Source: JAKOVR01 sp031415655 (lineage in GTDB: Bacteria; Actinomycetota; Acidimicrobiia; Acidimicrobiales; Acidimicrobilacustridaceae). Taken from it: a stretch of DNA of 64,000 nt. The notes under the pieces are model-generated. The model did no database searches and was not told the DNA's origin. It saw only the letters and a list, made by a program, of their open reading frames with translations. Shown here one piece after another: positions 42,787 through 54,761 of this stretch. A program made the position numbers and the translations under genes. Every line of letters begins with the position of its first letter. Position 1 is the stretch's first letter. The DNA is taken from the NCBI GenBank assembly GCA_031415655.1, contig JANOSD010000016.1, forward strand, positions 30,702 to 94,701, written 5' to 3'.

Positions 42787-42932
42787 GCCGGATGATCTCG
42801 ATGCCAGGTTTGAGAAGGTGCGCGGGTCGGGGGCCGAGGTGCTGCAGGAGCCGGGTGCCCCCGCCCTCAGCCGCACGCGATTGCGCGTTCCGTGATCCGT
42901 CCGGCAACCTCGTAGGCATCGCGCAGGCCTGA
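42787..42932 (+). pseudogene. Remnant of a second VOC-family gene
   Basis: PDDLDARFEKVRGSGAEVLQ is in one frame and ARDCAFRDPSGNLVGIAQA, ending in TGA at 42930, is in another. Both are typical of the C-terminal half of VOC proteins. The N-terminal half is absent and at least one frameshift separates the two parts. Confidence 0.75.
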
Positions 42933-43008
42933 CGGGCCGAAGCTGGTCCCACCGAGCCGTTGAGGCCGGGAGGCCCGGCTCCGGCATCACCACCCCCTTG
43001 GAGACACG

Positions 43009-45474
<2,466 letters not shown>

Positions 45475-45622
45475 GCCCGTTGGGTTGGACGGCGACCTGA
45501 CCTGGAACGTCCGTAGGGCTTCCCACGGCTGAACGCTGGACGACGAATCCGCACCTCAAGTGGAGCCGCTCGATCGACGGGAGCCTGCCCCGGAGGTCGC
45601 GGGATCTGGGTGCTAAGCATCG

Positions 45623-45934
45623 GTGGTGCTTGCTGCGCTGCTGCTTCCTCCCGACGTCGAACATGTTCGGACGACCCCAGCGTTCACGTGCGACACCGTT
45701 CCGGCCGGCCTGCTGAAGGCGCACCGCGTCGCGCCTGGCGTTTGGGGGCGGCTTCGAGTTCTGGAGGGCACCGTGACGTTCGTGCTCGAAGCCTCGGGTG
45801 AGCGCCGCACAATGACCGCGGGGGAGACACAAGTGATCGAACCCGACGTCGCTCATCATGTCGAGCTGGGGCAAGGATCTTCATTCGTCGTCGAGTTCCA
45901 CAAGAGCCGGACCGCGGAAGTACAGCCTCGGTAG
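45623..45934 (+). CDS. DUF1971-type cupin protein (103 aa)
   Basis: The product LLPPDVEHVRTTPAFTCDTV, followed by PAGLLKAHRVAPGVWGRLRV and a beta-rich C-terminal half (VTFVLEASGERRTMTAGETQ, HHVELGQGSSFVVEF), fits DUF1971, a small cupin family sometimes called tellurite-resistance-related. Start is GTG 45623 or the adjacent in-frame codon. Function is unknown. Confidence 0.8.
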   Translation: MVLAALLLPPDVEHVRTTPAFTCDTVPAGLLKAHRVAPGVWGRLRVLEGTVTFVLEASGERRTMTAGETQVIEPDVAHHVELGQGSSFVVEFHKSRTAEVQPR

Positions 45935-46186
45935 CGAGGGTCATCAAGCGGGTCCTGTGTTTCCGAAAGGCCGCGTCGGGCGGTCGATGCCGCGCCATCG
46001 ACCCACGCTTTGTCAACACGAGATCAGTCCCACCCGGCCATCGCCATCGGGAGGCGCGTCCTCGATCGAAACGGTCGCGCGCGGGGTGACAGTGGTTGGT
46101 CAGTTGGCGGTTGCCGTTTGAGGGGTCATGATCATCTCGTAGTCGATGGGATCGCCGGGCTGGCGGGTAAGACTTAGGGTCCAGGG

Positions 46187-46528
46187 ATGAAGTCATGGAA
46201 GCGCGAGGCCTTGAGCATCGTCGTCGGCCTTGTCGCCGTTGTGATCGCGACGATGGTCACCATGACGGTGATGGCTTTCGTCGACGATCTGCCGCCCGCC
46301 GGTCCGGAATGCACTTACAAGGACCCCGGAGGCTACGGCTCGGGGGGTACCGGCTACGAAGAGATCAGTTGGTCGCTCCTGCCGATTCGCGCCTGTGTCA
46401 AAGATTCGAAGAAGTTCGTTGGAGATCGAGGGTTGTGGACTGTCTTGATCGCTGGGGCGGTCGGTGTTCTGGCCGCCGGTACTGCAGCATCGCTGACCGA
46501 CCGCCACCTCAAGCGAACGAAGCCATGA
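46187..46528 (+). CDS. Small membrane protein, two TM helices
   Basis: The 113-aa product has an N-terminal helix (ALSIVVGLVAVVIATMVTMT) and a C-terminal helix (LWTVLIAGAVGVLAAGTAAS), with an exported loop containing two Cys residues (PECTYKD and RACVKDS). No family recognised. ATG 46187 is preceded by CCAGGG. Confidence 0.6.
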   Translation: MKSWKREALSIVVGLVAVVIATMVTMTVMAFVDDLPPAGPECTYKDPGGYGSGGTGYEEISWSLLPIRACVKDSKKFVGDRGLWTVLIAGAVGVLAAGTAASLTDRHLKRTKP

Positions 46529-47250
46529 TCAAGTGCGTTGGTGGAGTAGTCAGGCCCCATCGTGGCCAGCGGTAGGCGACACCTCGAGCGCGGTATTCGG
46601 GGACACCATGGGTCGAGGTGGGACGCTCCTATGGCAGCGCCCGCCAGTGCGGCGCCAGCTTCGTATGACCCGGTATTCACCCAGATGGCACCCTGAGGGT
46701 GCCGAGAGCCCGTCCGAGCCTGTGACCTGCGTCGACGCGTTTGCGGCATGCTCAGGCTCGCGACGACGACCACGGTCAGCGTTCAGAACCAGCCTTGCGG
46801 GCGGCGGTCCTGAGCACCCGGTAAGGGCCGAAGTGTGCGCGTCCGTGTGGCCCCGACCGACGCGGCAGCACCGCTCGCTCCAGCCGGCCTTAGCGTGGTG
46901 ATGGACCGCGGAGCCAGGCAGTGTTGCGACCGTCCGCCCTCACCTTCTGGGGAGACGGCGCCTCATCAATACTCGGCTCGTCGCGATGAAGACGGAAGAG
47001 TGTCGGGAGTCGAGCCAGGCCGCTTGCGAGGGCCCAGCCGCCTCAGGATTGGATCATGAAGTCCGCCCAACCGGTGAACCTCATTTTCGCTGATCGTGGC
47101 GTGCTTTCGCGGGTCGGGTGTTCGAACTCTCAGACTCTCGGACTCGTGCTCAAAACGGGCCAGCCGTCGCGGTTGGACGCGGCTCGCGGCGGAGGTGGAA
47201 CCTTCACTGAGTTGAGAACGCCCGCCGGATGGTGGACCGATTCGGTGGAT
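46529..47250. other. Gene-poor region containing dispersed repeat R2
   Basis: About 0.7 kb between the membrane protein and the AraC gene with no convincing ORF. It contains one partial copy of the R2 repeat (46664-46756). Confidence 0.4.
46664..46756. repeat. Dispersed repeat R2, partial copy A (right part)
   Basis: ACCCGGTATTC, then the palindrome GGCACCCTGAGGGTGCC and CTGTGACCTGCG with GTTTGCGGCA closely match 63405-63497. Confidence 0.8.
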
Positions 47251-48075
47251 TCAAGTGTTGGGGCGGGTGGTGTGTGCGATGTAGGCGGCGGGTGATGTTC
47301 CGAGGTGGCGCCGGAAGTCTCGGGTGAGGTGGGCTTGGTCGGCGTAGCCCAGTTCGGCGGCCACCGTTGCCCATCCGCTCCAACCGCCATGGACGTCAGC
47401 GGCGATGCGGGCTGCTTCGACCGCTTCGATGATGCGCCATCGTCGGATGACGAATGATGGGCTGACCCCGACGTGGTAGTCGAACAGCCGTTGCAGCGTT
47501 CGGACACTGACGCCGGCGACGGCCGCGAGTTGTTCTACTCGGCGAACGGTCCGGTCGTGTTCGGCGACCGATGCTACCTCGGTGACCTCTCGGGCTTCGG
47601 CGATGAGAACGGGGTCTCGGAGCGCCACGACCTCGCTCAACTGTTGGCGGAGGCAGTCAATTCGTTGCTCGGCGGAGTGTTCGGCGCGGACTCGACTGGT
47701 GAGACGTTTGCCGTCGAGGCCGGGCAGGGCACCGTCGAGGCTCAACTCGGTGTCGACGATTGTTTTTGCGGGAGCGTCGAGGAGAACTCCGAGTCCTCCC
47801 ACAGAGGTTCGCGCCGCAACGGTCCACCCGGTCGAGGTGAGGCGGCGGTGGCTCACCTCGGTGATGACGCCGTAGACGCGTCCTTCGGCGGGATCGAGCG
47901 TGACTCCGGCATCGTTGAGCGTGCCGACGCTGATATTGCCCGCCGGGTGGTTGAGTATCTGCTGGTCATGGACTCGATCGTCTGGAAGTTGCCATTCAAC
48001 GGACCAGAACATCTCGATCAGACCGCCCAAAGTATCGCCGGGTGGACAACGAACGAAGTCGACGTACCGCATCAT
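47251..48075 (-). CDS. AraC-family transcriptional regulator
   Basis: The 274-aa form from ATG 48075 (MMRYVDFVRCPP) starts like DUF6597-type AraC sensors (LIEMFWSVEWQLP, ILNHPAGNISVGTL). It ends in two AraC helix-turn-helices: VEQLAAVAGVSVRTLQRLFD followed by the region WATVAAELGYADQAHLTRDF. The reading frame is open to ATG 48201, which would overlap the divergent gene's ATG, so a start at 48075 or 48123 is more likely and leaves room for promoters. It probably controls the divergent TIGR03086 gene. Confidence 0.85.
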   Translation of the reverse strand: MMRYVDFVRCPPGDTLGGLIEMFWSVEWQLPDDRVHDQQILNHPAGNISVGTLNDAGVTLDPAEGRVYGVITEVSHRRLTSTGWTVAARTSVGGLGVLLDAPAKTIVDTELSLDGALPGLDGKRLTSRVRAEHSAEQRIDCLRQQLSEVVALRDPVLIAEAREVTEVASVAEHDRTVRRVEQLAAVAGVSVRTLQRLFDYHVGVSPSFVIRRWRIIEAVEAARIAADVHGGWSGWATVAAELGYADQAHLTRDFRRHLGTSPAAYIAHTTRPNT

Positions 48076-48199
48076 CTCGACGGGGTCGACAATCCCGCGG
48101 GTGTCCTCGGGGATCGGGTTCACCACACGCAGATTAGTTGTCGAACCGATGACGTGATTGTTCAAGACGGAGCGCCCCAACAGGCGTATGTTCGTTGAC

Positions 48200-48853
48200 A
48201 TGAACGACTCCAGCGACGAACTCCCGATCTTTCCGACGTCAGCGCCCGCGGTGTTTTGCGACCCCGACGCCACGCGTGACCTCTTCACGGACGTCCTGGA
48301 GCGATTGGCCGCCATCGCCGACGTCGCTGACAACCAGCTGGGCTTACCTACGCCGTGCACAGGGTTCACGGTTGGCGAACTTCGCAACCATGCCCTCGGC
48401 TGGCTCGAGTTCTTCGCCGCGGCATTGTCCGACCCGCGTGCCGAAAACGTTCGGCCCGATCCCGGGGCATTCGCTCTCGAGGAAGGTACTGCCGCAAGCG
48501 GGATCGTACGCGACGCGCTCGCAGGTATACGAACGGCGATCGCCGACAACGCCGCTGGCGAGTTGGTCATCATGTCAGCGTCGCAAATGGCCGGCGATGC
48601 GGTCTTGGGCATGGCACTCGGCGAGTACATCATCCACGGCTGGGACATCGCCACCGCCACCGGCCAGCCCTACTCGGCACCAGATGCCGCTGTCGGCCAA
48701 GCACACGAGTTCCTCAAGGGCATGGTTGCTCCGGAGTATCGCGGCCCCGACTCGGGATTCTTCGATGCCGAGGTCCCAGTTCCGCACGGTGCATCACCGC
48801 TCGACCGGCTTCTTTGCTTCGCAGGCCGCGATCCGCAGTGGAGCGCCTCGTGA
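48200..48853 (+). CDS. TIGR03086-family (mycothiol-dependent isomerase-like) protein
   Basis: The 217-aa product has the DinB-like helical fold of the TIGR03086 group: LPTPCTGFTVGELRNHALGW, MALGEYIIHGWDIATATGQP and a C-terminal SPLDRLLCFAGRDPQW. The pattern includes the metal-binding His residues of the isomerase superfamily (NHALGW, IHGWD). Such proteins bind a metal and probably use mycothiol. It diverges from the AraC-type gene, an arrangement typical of a regulator and its target. Confidence 0.85.
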   Translation: MNDSSDELPIFPTSAPAVFCDPDATRDLFTDVLERLAAIADVADNQLGLPTPCTGFTVGELRNHALGWLEFFAAALSDPRAENVRPDPGAFALEEGTAASGIVRDALAGIRTAIADNAAGELVIMSASQMAGDAVLGMALGEYIIHGWDIATATGQPYSAPDAAVGQAHEFLKGMVAPEYRGPDSGFFDAEVPVPHGASPLDRLLCFAGRDPQWSAS

Positions 48854-49034
48854 CCTGCGGACTACTCGGCGCGCCCCAGCCACGCCCCTGACCGTCTGGC
48901 ACACCAGCGGCCCGTGGCTTGCGACCCGCTGAATCGGTGCGGCCAACCTCGAAGCGCCACTAGGTCGTCGTTTTCGAAGCCGTTGAACGACCCGCTCGTA
49001 ACCGGCGATAACGGGCGGAGTGCAGCAGTGTCGA

Positions 49035-49697
49035 CTACGCCGCGCGCTGGAAGGTGAGAAATGCCTGTGGTGTCGTCTCGTGCGCTAATTCAGCCACGCG
49101 CCAGACTCGGGACTGCACGACGAAGCCGGCCCGCTCCATGCTCTGCACGACGTCATCGCTGTTGTGCCGGTACCAGGTCAGTGTTGTCGACGAACCGTAT
49201 GCGTTCTCGCGCTGGACTTCCTCGTTGTGCCCTGCCTGAAATCCGAGGAGCACCCGGCCATAAGGAGCAAGAACGCGAGCCAGCTCGTTCCAGATATCAA
49301 GGAGTGCGGAGGGCGGAGTGTGAATGATCGAGTACCACAGGACGGCCGCGGCCAGGGAACCATTGTCGATTGGCACCGCCGTCATCGGCGCGACACCGAA
49401 GTTCAAGTGGGGGTGGGCCGAACGCGCGGCGGAGATCATTTCGGGCGATAGGTCGAGACCTTGCACATCGAGCCCCCGCTCGTGCAGGTATTGCGTGATG
49501 CGCCCGACTCCACAGCCGATGTCCAGGACAACTGCATGCGAGACGGCGACAAGATCCTCAGCGAACGCGTTCAGGGTCGCCCGATCGATCGGCCGTTCGA
49601 ACGCAGGTGTGACAGTCGTGCCGACTGTGGATGCATAGTGAGCAGCGGAGAAGTCGTAGGCCTTGCGGGTCGAGGCGATGTACTCGGGAGTGGCCAT
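49035..49697 (-). CDS. Class I SAM-dependent methyltransferase
   Basis: The 220-aa protein (MATPEYIASTRKAYDFSAAH) has motif I VVLDIGCGVGRITQYL, motif II in VQGLDLSPEMISAA and the post-I strand AAAVLWYSIIHTP. This matches ubiquinone/menaquinone-type small-molecule methyltransferases. The acceptor is unknown. An in-frame TTG two codons earlier exists; the ATG is preferred. The 180 bases between it and the TIGR03086 gene, with which it converges, hold nothing recognisable. Confidence 0.88.
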   Translation of the reverse strand: MATPEYIASTRKAYDFSAAHYASTVGTTVTPAFERPIDRATLNAFAEDLVAVSHAVVLDIGCGVGRITQYLHERGLDVQGLDLSPEMISAARSAHPHLNFGVAPMTAVPIDNGSLAAAVLWYSIIHTPPSALLDIWNELARVLAPYGRVLLGFQAGHNEEVQRENAYGSSTTLTWYRHNSDDVVQSMERAGFVVQSRVWRVAELAHETTPQAFLTFQRAA

Positions 49698-50448
49698 GCC
49701 CAAGTATTGCCGGACCGCGTTCGCTGATCGCCTTCATTCGTGGACGTTTAGGTCTGCCGGAGCCGGACTCGTTGGGTCGGGTCAGGGCGCACATTTCGTT
49801 CATGGGCGCCGACAACCCCGTCCCGCTCGGTAGCCGGCGAAGTGGTGCTGACCGAACGACTCCTTCCCCGCACGGAACGCGACCACGGACTGTGGCGAGT
49901 TGGCCATCAGTGGGCAGTCGCCGGTGGCCGTGAGCGGGCAGATTCTGGTGGCCGCCCACATGCGGGAGCGTCACAGAACGCTGGGATGGCGAGGCCGGCA
50001 TCGGCTCACGTGCAGGTGGTGCGAGCTTGAAGTGCGGTCGGCCCGGGTGAGGGTGATGGTGCCGGATACCGGATCGGTTTCCCGACCTGAAATGACCCAG
50101 TGGCGCCTATCAGTGCTGGGTAACCGGGCAATCGTTCCAGTGCGGTGGGTGGTCGCCATCTGACGGGCAGCGCCCGCAATACCGTGTTCAGCCGCCAAGC
50201 ACACTGGAGCCAGATTTGTTTAAACCCGGTATTCGCTAAGAGGGCATCCGACACGGAAGGCTGTGCCCGTCCCGCCGACGGGGAGATGCCCAGCTTGGAG
50301 GTCCTGGAATCTGGACAGGGACGGGGCGGATAAGCCCGCCACCCGACGATCACAGGGATGCGACAGCGCCCGCGTCGACGCAGGTCAGGACGCCGATCCA
50401 ATATTCGGCACCTTCACCCCCCAAGTGGGCCCAAATCGATCGTCGTTC
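49698..50448. other. Gene-poor region with R2 repeat at the edge of the fucose cluster
   Basis: No coding sequence is supported. The right half contains a dispersed R2 copy (50149-50246) and the region may be insertion-element debris. Confidence 0.45.
50149..50246. repeat. Dispersed repeat R2, copy B (left part)
   Basis: GTGGTCGCCATCT, GCCCGCAATACCGTGTTCA and AAACCCGGTATTCGCTAAGA occur in the same order and orientation as at 63336-63432. Confidence 0.85.
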
Positions 50449-51666
50449 TCAGTTCACGTCACGTCCTCGTGCCGCACGGGACCACGGGGCGATCGCGTGC
50501 TGTTCCGCCATCCATTCGAGCCGTGCCAGTTGCTCGTCGGGGATGGCGGCATCTTCTCCGCGCGGACCGACGTTGATCAGAAAGTTGCCGCCCTTCGCCT
50601 TCGTGTCAGTGAGCGCACCGATCAGTTCGTCGCGGCTCAGGTAGTCGTCGTCGGTGGAAGTGCGGTTGTAGGCGAAGCTGAGGTCGAGGCCGCGGGTCAT
50701 CTCCCAGGGACCGTCCAAACCGTTCGGGAGGTCCGCGTACTCGGGTGTGCGGAACTGAGAGAAGGGAACCGGCGGCGGGATCATCCCCTTCTTCCCTACC
50801 TGGCTCCGGATGAGTCTCTCCAGGCCCGCCCGAAGGCCTGGGATCTTGAGCAGTTTCGTCATGTCGAACGCGGGGAGCCACCGATCGTTGACGCAACCAT
50901 CGGGAACGACATCGAAGTAGTGCTCGAGCAGGGAGTAGATCTCCTGGGTTCTTGCGGGCCAACAGATGTCGTTCCAGAGGACCGATGGTTGATAGCGGTC
51001 GATCAGCTCTCGGACATGCGCTGCGGCATAGGCCGGGTAGCCGCGGAAGGGCACCGCCTCGATGGATGAGACGAAGTCGCCCATGGGCCGCTCGTTGAAC
51101 GTCCAGTCGTACCCGCCGGAGTAGTAGAGGCCGAACCGCATACCAGCGGCCCGCACGGCGTCGGCCAGCTCGCCTACGAGGTCTCGTTCGGAGTGCAGCC
51201 CTGGGGAGTTGGGGTTCTCGACGTCGGTCGGCCACAGGCAGTAGCCGTCGTGATGCTTGGCCACCATGACGACGTAGCCTGCGCCCGTCCTCGCGAAGGC
51301 GGCCGCCCAGCTCTCGGGGTCCCACGACTCGAGACCCTTCGTGAAGGCCTGTCGGAAATCGGCGTAGGGGGCGTCGCCATAGTGCTCGCGGTGGTATCGC
51401 CCGACGCTGCTCTGCGGGAACCGCATCGAGTTCCCGTACCACTCGGCGTAGGGCGTCTCCGACTGCACATCGGTGATTCCTGCAGCGACGGTCTCCTCGA
51501 TCGACGCCGTGGGCGCGTATCCGGGCACGGAGTAGAGCCCCCAGTGGATGAAGATGCCGAGGCCGGCGTCGGACCACCACTGCGGTGGTCGCCGGTTGCG
51601 CTGCACCAGCGCCGGCGGCATCTTCGTCACGGACTCGACGGCTCGGAGGGAACGGCTCTTGGTCAT
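50449..51666 (-). CDS. Alpha-L-fucosidase, GH29
   Basis: The 405-aa product is a retaining GH29 fucosidase: GIFIHWGLYSVPGY (H41, W42), KHHDGYCLWPTD (137-148) and SVLWNDICWP, in which Asp233 fits the catalytic nucleophile. The C-terminal part (NFLINVGPRGEDAAIPDEQ) is also typical. No signal peptide is present, so it should cleave fucosyl oligosaccharides or conjugates taken into the cytoplasm. It is the last gene of the leftward fucose operon, 61 bases after the hydrolase gene. Confidence 0.92.
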   Translation of the reverse strand: MTKSRSLRAVESVTKMPPALVQRNRRPPQWWSDAGLGIFIHWGLYSVPGYAPTASIEETVAAGITDVQSETPYAEWYGNSMRFPQSSVGRYHREHYGDAPYADFRQAFTKGLESWDPESWAAAFARTGAGYVVMVAKHHDGYCLWPTDVENPNSPGLHSERDLVGELADAVRAAGMRFGLYYSGGYDWTFNERPMGDFVSSIEAVPFRGYPAYAAAHVRELIDRYQPSVLWNDICWPARTQEIYSLLEHYFDVVPDGCVNDRWLPAFDMTKLLKIPGLRAGLERLIRSQVGKKGMIPPPVPFSQFRTPEYADLPNGLDGPWEMTRGLDLSFAYNRTSTDDDYLSRDELIGALTDTKAKGGNFLINVGPRGEDAAIPDEQLARLEWMAEQHAIAPWSRAARGRDVN

Positions 51667-51727
51667 CTGGAATCTCCGGAATCGTTGTCTGCGGATCTCG
51701 GCTCGCGTCGATCCGGTGGGCGAGTCT

Positions 51728-52603
51728 TCACGGGGCCACGCATTCGTTGGACAAGCGCCCGAGGCCCTCGATGGTCGAGGTCAACGTCGTCCCTACCTTC
51801 AGGTAACGAGGCGGGTCGCACCCGAACCCGACCCCCTCGGGGGTGCCGGTGAAGATGAGGTCGCCGACCCGCAATTCCACGTAGGTCGACAGGTGTGCGA
51901 CCAGAGCCGGCAGGTCGAACACCATGTGGCACGTTCGAGAGTCCTGGAGGGTCTCGGGCGCACCACCGTCCCGACTGCTCGTGCAGGAGATGGCCAGGTC
52001 CTCGGGGTGCACCAACTCGTCGAGCGAGGTGATCCACGGTCCGATCGGTGCGAAGTTGCGGGCGCTCTTGGCCAGCGAGAACTGCGGTGGCAGGGTAGCC
52101 ATCTGCAAGGCGCGTTCGGAGATGTCTTGTCCGATGCAGAAGCCCGCGATGTGGTCCCAGGCGCGCTCGGCCGCGATGTTGCGTCCGGCGGTGCCGACGA
52201 CCGCCACCAGCTCGACCTCCCAGTCGACGGTGTCGGTGATGATCGGGATCTTGGCGGCCGGGCCGGCGAGCGAACTGGCGAACTTGGTGAACACCATCGG
52301 TGTGGTCGGCACGGCGATGCCCGTCTCGTCCCCGTGGCTGGCGTAGTTGACGCCGATGGCGAAGATCTGGGGCGGGCAGGTGAGCGGCGGCCCGAGTCGT
52401 GAGAGGTCGGCCAGGAGCGCACCGGTCGACAGGTCCGCGTTGAGGTCGAGGTCCGTTCCGTCGAACCAGCTCGCAACGTCGGTGAGGTGCCCGATGACGT
52501 CGTCGACGGACGGTCCGAACCGTCCTGCGGAAGCCGTGGCGAGATCGACGCCACCCCGGTCGGTGACGAGGTGCGCTCGGTCATCGATGTTTGCGAGTCT
52601 CAT
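51728..52603 (-). CDS. Fumarylacetoacetate hydrolase family; predicted 2,4-diketo-3-deoxy-L-fuconate hydrolase
   Basis: The 291-aa protein carries the FAH-fold core: FAIGVNYASHGDETG, the metal-ligand region TVDWEVELVAVVG with DISERALQ, and the C-terminal GDLIFTGTPEGVGFG. In non-phosphorylating L-fucose pathways a member of this family cleaves 2,4-diketo-3-deoxy-L-fuconate to pyruvate and L-lactate. Assignment of the substrate is by context. It is 37 bases downstream of the mutarotase. Confidence 0.88.
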   Translation of the reverse strand: MRLANIDDRAHLVTDRGGVDLATASAGRFGPSVDDVIGHLTDVASWFDGTDLDLNADLSTGALLADLSRLGPPLTCPPQIFAIGVNYASHGDETGIAVPTTPMVFTKFASSLAGPAAKIPIITDTVDWEVELVAVVGTAGRNIAAERAWDHIAGFCIGQDISERALQMATLPPQFSLAKSARNFAPIGPWITSLDELVHPEDLAISCTSSRDGGAPETLQDSRTCHMVFDLPALVAHLSTYVELRVGDLIFTGTPEGVGFGCDPPRYLKVGTTLTSTIEGLGRLSNECVAP

Positions 52604-52640
52604 CGGGTCCGTCCTCCGCGACGTTGGGGTCTGGTGCTGG

Positions 52641-52970
52641 TCATGGCATGTGGAAGACGGTGGGGAGCTCGGTCCAGAACGTTCCGGTCGGCCGATCGGG
52701 ATCAGGCCGTTGGAGTTGGCCGACGATGTCCCACCATTCGCGCATGCGAGGTGCTTGTGCGAGCGCTTTCATACGATCGTCGAACTCGTCGTTGGGCCCG
52801 TGGTACTCGAAGTACCCGAAGAGCTGATCGCCGTGGTGGAAGATCGAGTAGTTGGCGATGCCCGCCGTGTGCAGGGCATCGGTGATCTCCGGCCAGATGT
52901 CGTCGTGCCGCGCGATGTACTCGTCGATCCGGTCGGCATCGATGCCGATGACCTGTCCAAACCGCTTCAC
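52641..52970 (-). CDS. Predicted L-fucose mutarotase (RhaM-like family)
   Basis: The 109-aa protein (KRFGQVIGIDADRIDEYIAR, HDDIWPEITDALH, YFEYHG, WWDIVGQLQ) matches the small L-rhamnose mutarotase family of dimeric alpha/beta barrels, with the active His in HDDIWP. Here, between a lactonase and a hydrolase of the fucose pathway, interconversion of fucose anomers is most likely. Its ATG overlaps the lactonase stop by 4 bases. Confidence 0.87.
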   Translation of the reverse strand: MKRFGQVIGIDADRIDEYIARHDDIWPEITDALHTAGIANYSIFHHGDQLFGYFEYHGPNDEFDDRMKALAQAPRMREWWDIVGQLQRPDPDRPTGTFWTELPTVFHMP

Positions 52971-53809
52971 GGTGTGTCCAAGCGGTAGGTCTGCGACGCC
53001 GTCGCACCGAACACGGCGGCTCGCTCGGCTTCCGACAGCTGTGATGTCGATGCATCAGCTGCTTCGAGGACCTGCGCGAACGAACCGGCGAGCTGACAGA
53101 CCGGCCAGTCTGATCCGAACATCAGGCGACCGGGCCCGAACGTCGCCAGGGCCACCTCGACGTACGGGTCCAGGTCGCGAGCGGTCCAGGCGTCCCACGA
53201 CGCTTCGGTGACGAGACCCGACAGCTTGGCAACGACGTTCGGTGGCGACGCCATTGCCGCCAGGTCCGTTGCCCATGGTTCGATGGCTCCTGCGGCGATG
53301 GAGGGCTTGGAGAGGTGATCGAGGACGAACCGGAGCTGCGGGAGGCGATGGGCGACCTCGACGGCCGCCGTCAGTTGCGCCGGGACGGTCAGCAGTTCGT
53401 AGACCAGGTCGCGATGGGCGACTTCGGCCAGACCGGCCATGACCTGCGGTTGGCACAACCACCGATCATCCGGTTCCGCCTGCACTTGGTGCCTGACTCC
53501 GCGGAGGTACGTGCCTCCCGGGCCCTCGAGCAGTTCGTCGAGCCGGTCGCCGACGTCGGGGGCGAGCAGGTCCACCCACCCGACGACGCCGCCGATGAAC
53601 TCCGACGACGCCGCAGTGGCTAACAGAAGCGGCGTTTCGGCTGCGTCCGGGACCGTTTGCACCAGGACGCTTCGCTCGACGTAGGGGCCGGCGGCCGCGG
53701 TGTAGTCGTCGATCGAGAACGAACGGTCGATCGCCGACCGAGGTCGATCGATCCATGGCTGAGGAGTGACCTGGAGATCCCAGAGGTGATGGTGTGCGTC
53801 AACCCGCAT
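52967..53809 (-). CDS. Amidohydrolase, predicted L-fuconolactonase
   Basis: The 280-aa product starts MRVDAHHHLWD (metal-binding His pair) and continues with FVLDHLSKPSI and LMFGSDWPVCQLAG, where the last Asp is a metal ligand. This is the amidohydrolase-2 family that opens sugar lactones such as L-fucono-1,5-lactone. ATG 53809 overlaps the end of the aldo-keto reductase gene by 11 bases; an upstream extension lacks family similarity. Substrate assigned by context. Confidence 0.88.
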   Translation of the reverse strand: MRVDAHHHLWDLQVTPQPWIDRPRSAIDRSFSIDDYTAAAGPYVERSVLVQTVPDAAETPLLLATAASSEFIGGVVGWVDLLAPDVGDRLDELLEGPGGTYLRGVRHQVQAEPDDRWLCQPQVMAGLAEVAHRDLVYELLTVPAQLTAAVEVAHRLPQLRFVLDHLSKPSIAAGAIEPWATDLAAMASPPNVVAKLSGLVTEASWDAWTARDLDPYVEVALATFGPGRLMFGSDWPVCQLAGSFAQVLEAADASTSQLSEAERAAVFGATASQTYRLDTP

Positions 53810-54761
53810 CGGAACGCACCAGTCCTTCTTCGGCGAGCTCGATCCAGAGGTCCTCGGGCACCGCGACCTGCGCGTGGGCAAGGTTCTCGTGCAACTCCTC
53901 GACGCTTCGCGCCCCCAGCAGCACACTCGTCACCGCCGGGTGCCGAGCGACGAACGCCAGCGCGGCGGCGGGCAACGACACGCCGTGGCGGTGACACACC
54001 GCGCTGATGTCGCCAACCCGCCGAACGATCTCCGGGTCTGCCGGCTGGTAGTCGTACATGGCGCACGTGTCGGGGTCCGCCAGAATCCCCGAGTTGAACA
54101 CCCCACCGGCCACGATGGAAACCCCTCCGTCGAGGGCCACGGGAAACAGCTCGTCGGCCCCGGACTGATCGAGCAGCGTGTAGCGACCGGCCAGCAACAC
54201 CACGTCGATGTCGGTCCCACGCACGAAACGGATCGGGACCTCCAACTGGTTCATCCCGACGCCGATCGCGCCGACGACGCCCTCGTCGCGCAGACGGTGC
54301 AGCACCGGATACGTCTCATCGATCGCCTGGTCGGCGAAGTCATCCGGATCATGGATGAAGAGGACGTCGACGTGATCAGTTCCCAGCCGGTACAAGCTCG
54401 CCTCAATCGACCGCAAGGTCGAGTCGCGATCGAACGCGAAGACGACGTCAGCATTCGGGGCATCAGCGAAGATCCCCCGGTCGGCCTCGCCTGTAACGCG
54501 CGGTACCACGAGACGTCCAACCTTGGTGGAGATCACCAACGAGTCACGTTCGTGCCCATGCAACGCCGCGCCCAGTCGAAGCTCCGCCACCCCGTGTCCG
54601 TACTGCGGTGCGGTGTCGAAGTACCGGATCCCAAGCTCGACCGCCGCATCCACCAGGCGGCAGGCGGCGGCATCGGAGACCGAGTCGTACAGACCCCCGA
54701 GTGCGGCCGTCCCGAGCGAGATCGGTCCGACGTCGACGCACGAGCGTCCGAGGCGGGTCAT
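53799..54761 (-). CDS. Aldo-keto reductase, predicted L-fucose dehydrogenase
   Basis: The 320-aa protein has the AKR tetrad region: Asp49 and Tyr54 (YFDTAPQYGHG), Lys80 (VISTKVGR) and His137 (VLFIHDPDD). The C-terminal cofactor region (VLLGARSVEELHENLAHAQ) is also present. AKRs of this D-threo-aldose dehydrogenase type oxidise L-fucose to its lactone with NAD(P)+. Position between the GntR regulator and the lactonase supports that reaction. The ATG overlaps the regulator's stop by four bases. Confidence 0.88.
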   Translation of the reverse strand: MTRLGRSCVDVGPISLGTAALGGLYDSVSDAAACRLVDAAVELGIRYFDTAPQYGHGVAELRLGAALHGHERDSLVISTKVGRLVVPRVTGEADRGIFADAPNADVVFAFDRDSTLRSIEASLYRLGTDHVDVLFIHDPDDFADQAIDETYPVLHRLRDEGVVGAIGVGMNQLEVPIRFVRGTDIDVVLLAGRYTLLDQSGADELFPVALDGGVSIVAGGVFNSGILADPDTCAMYDYQPADPEIVRRVGDISAVCHRHGVSLPAAALAFVARHPAVTSVLLGARSVEELHENLAHAQVAVPEDLWIELAEEGLVRSDAG

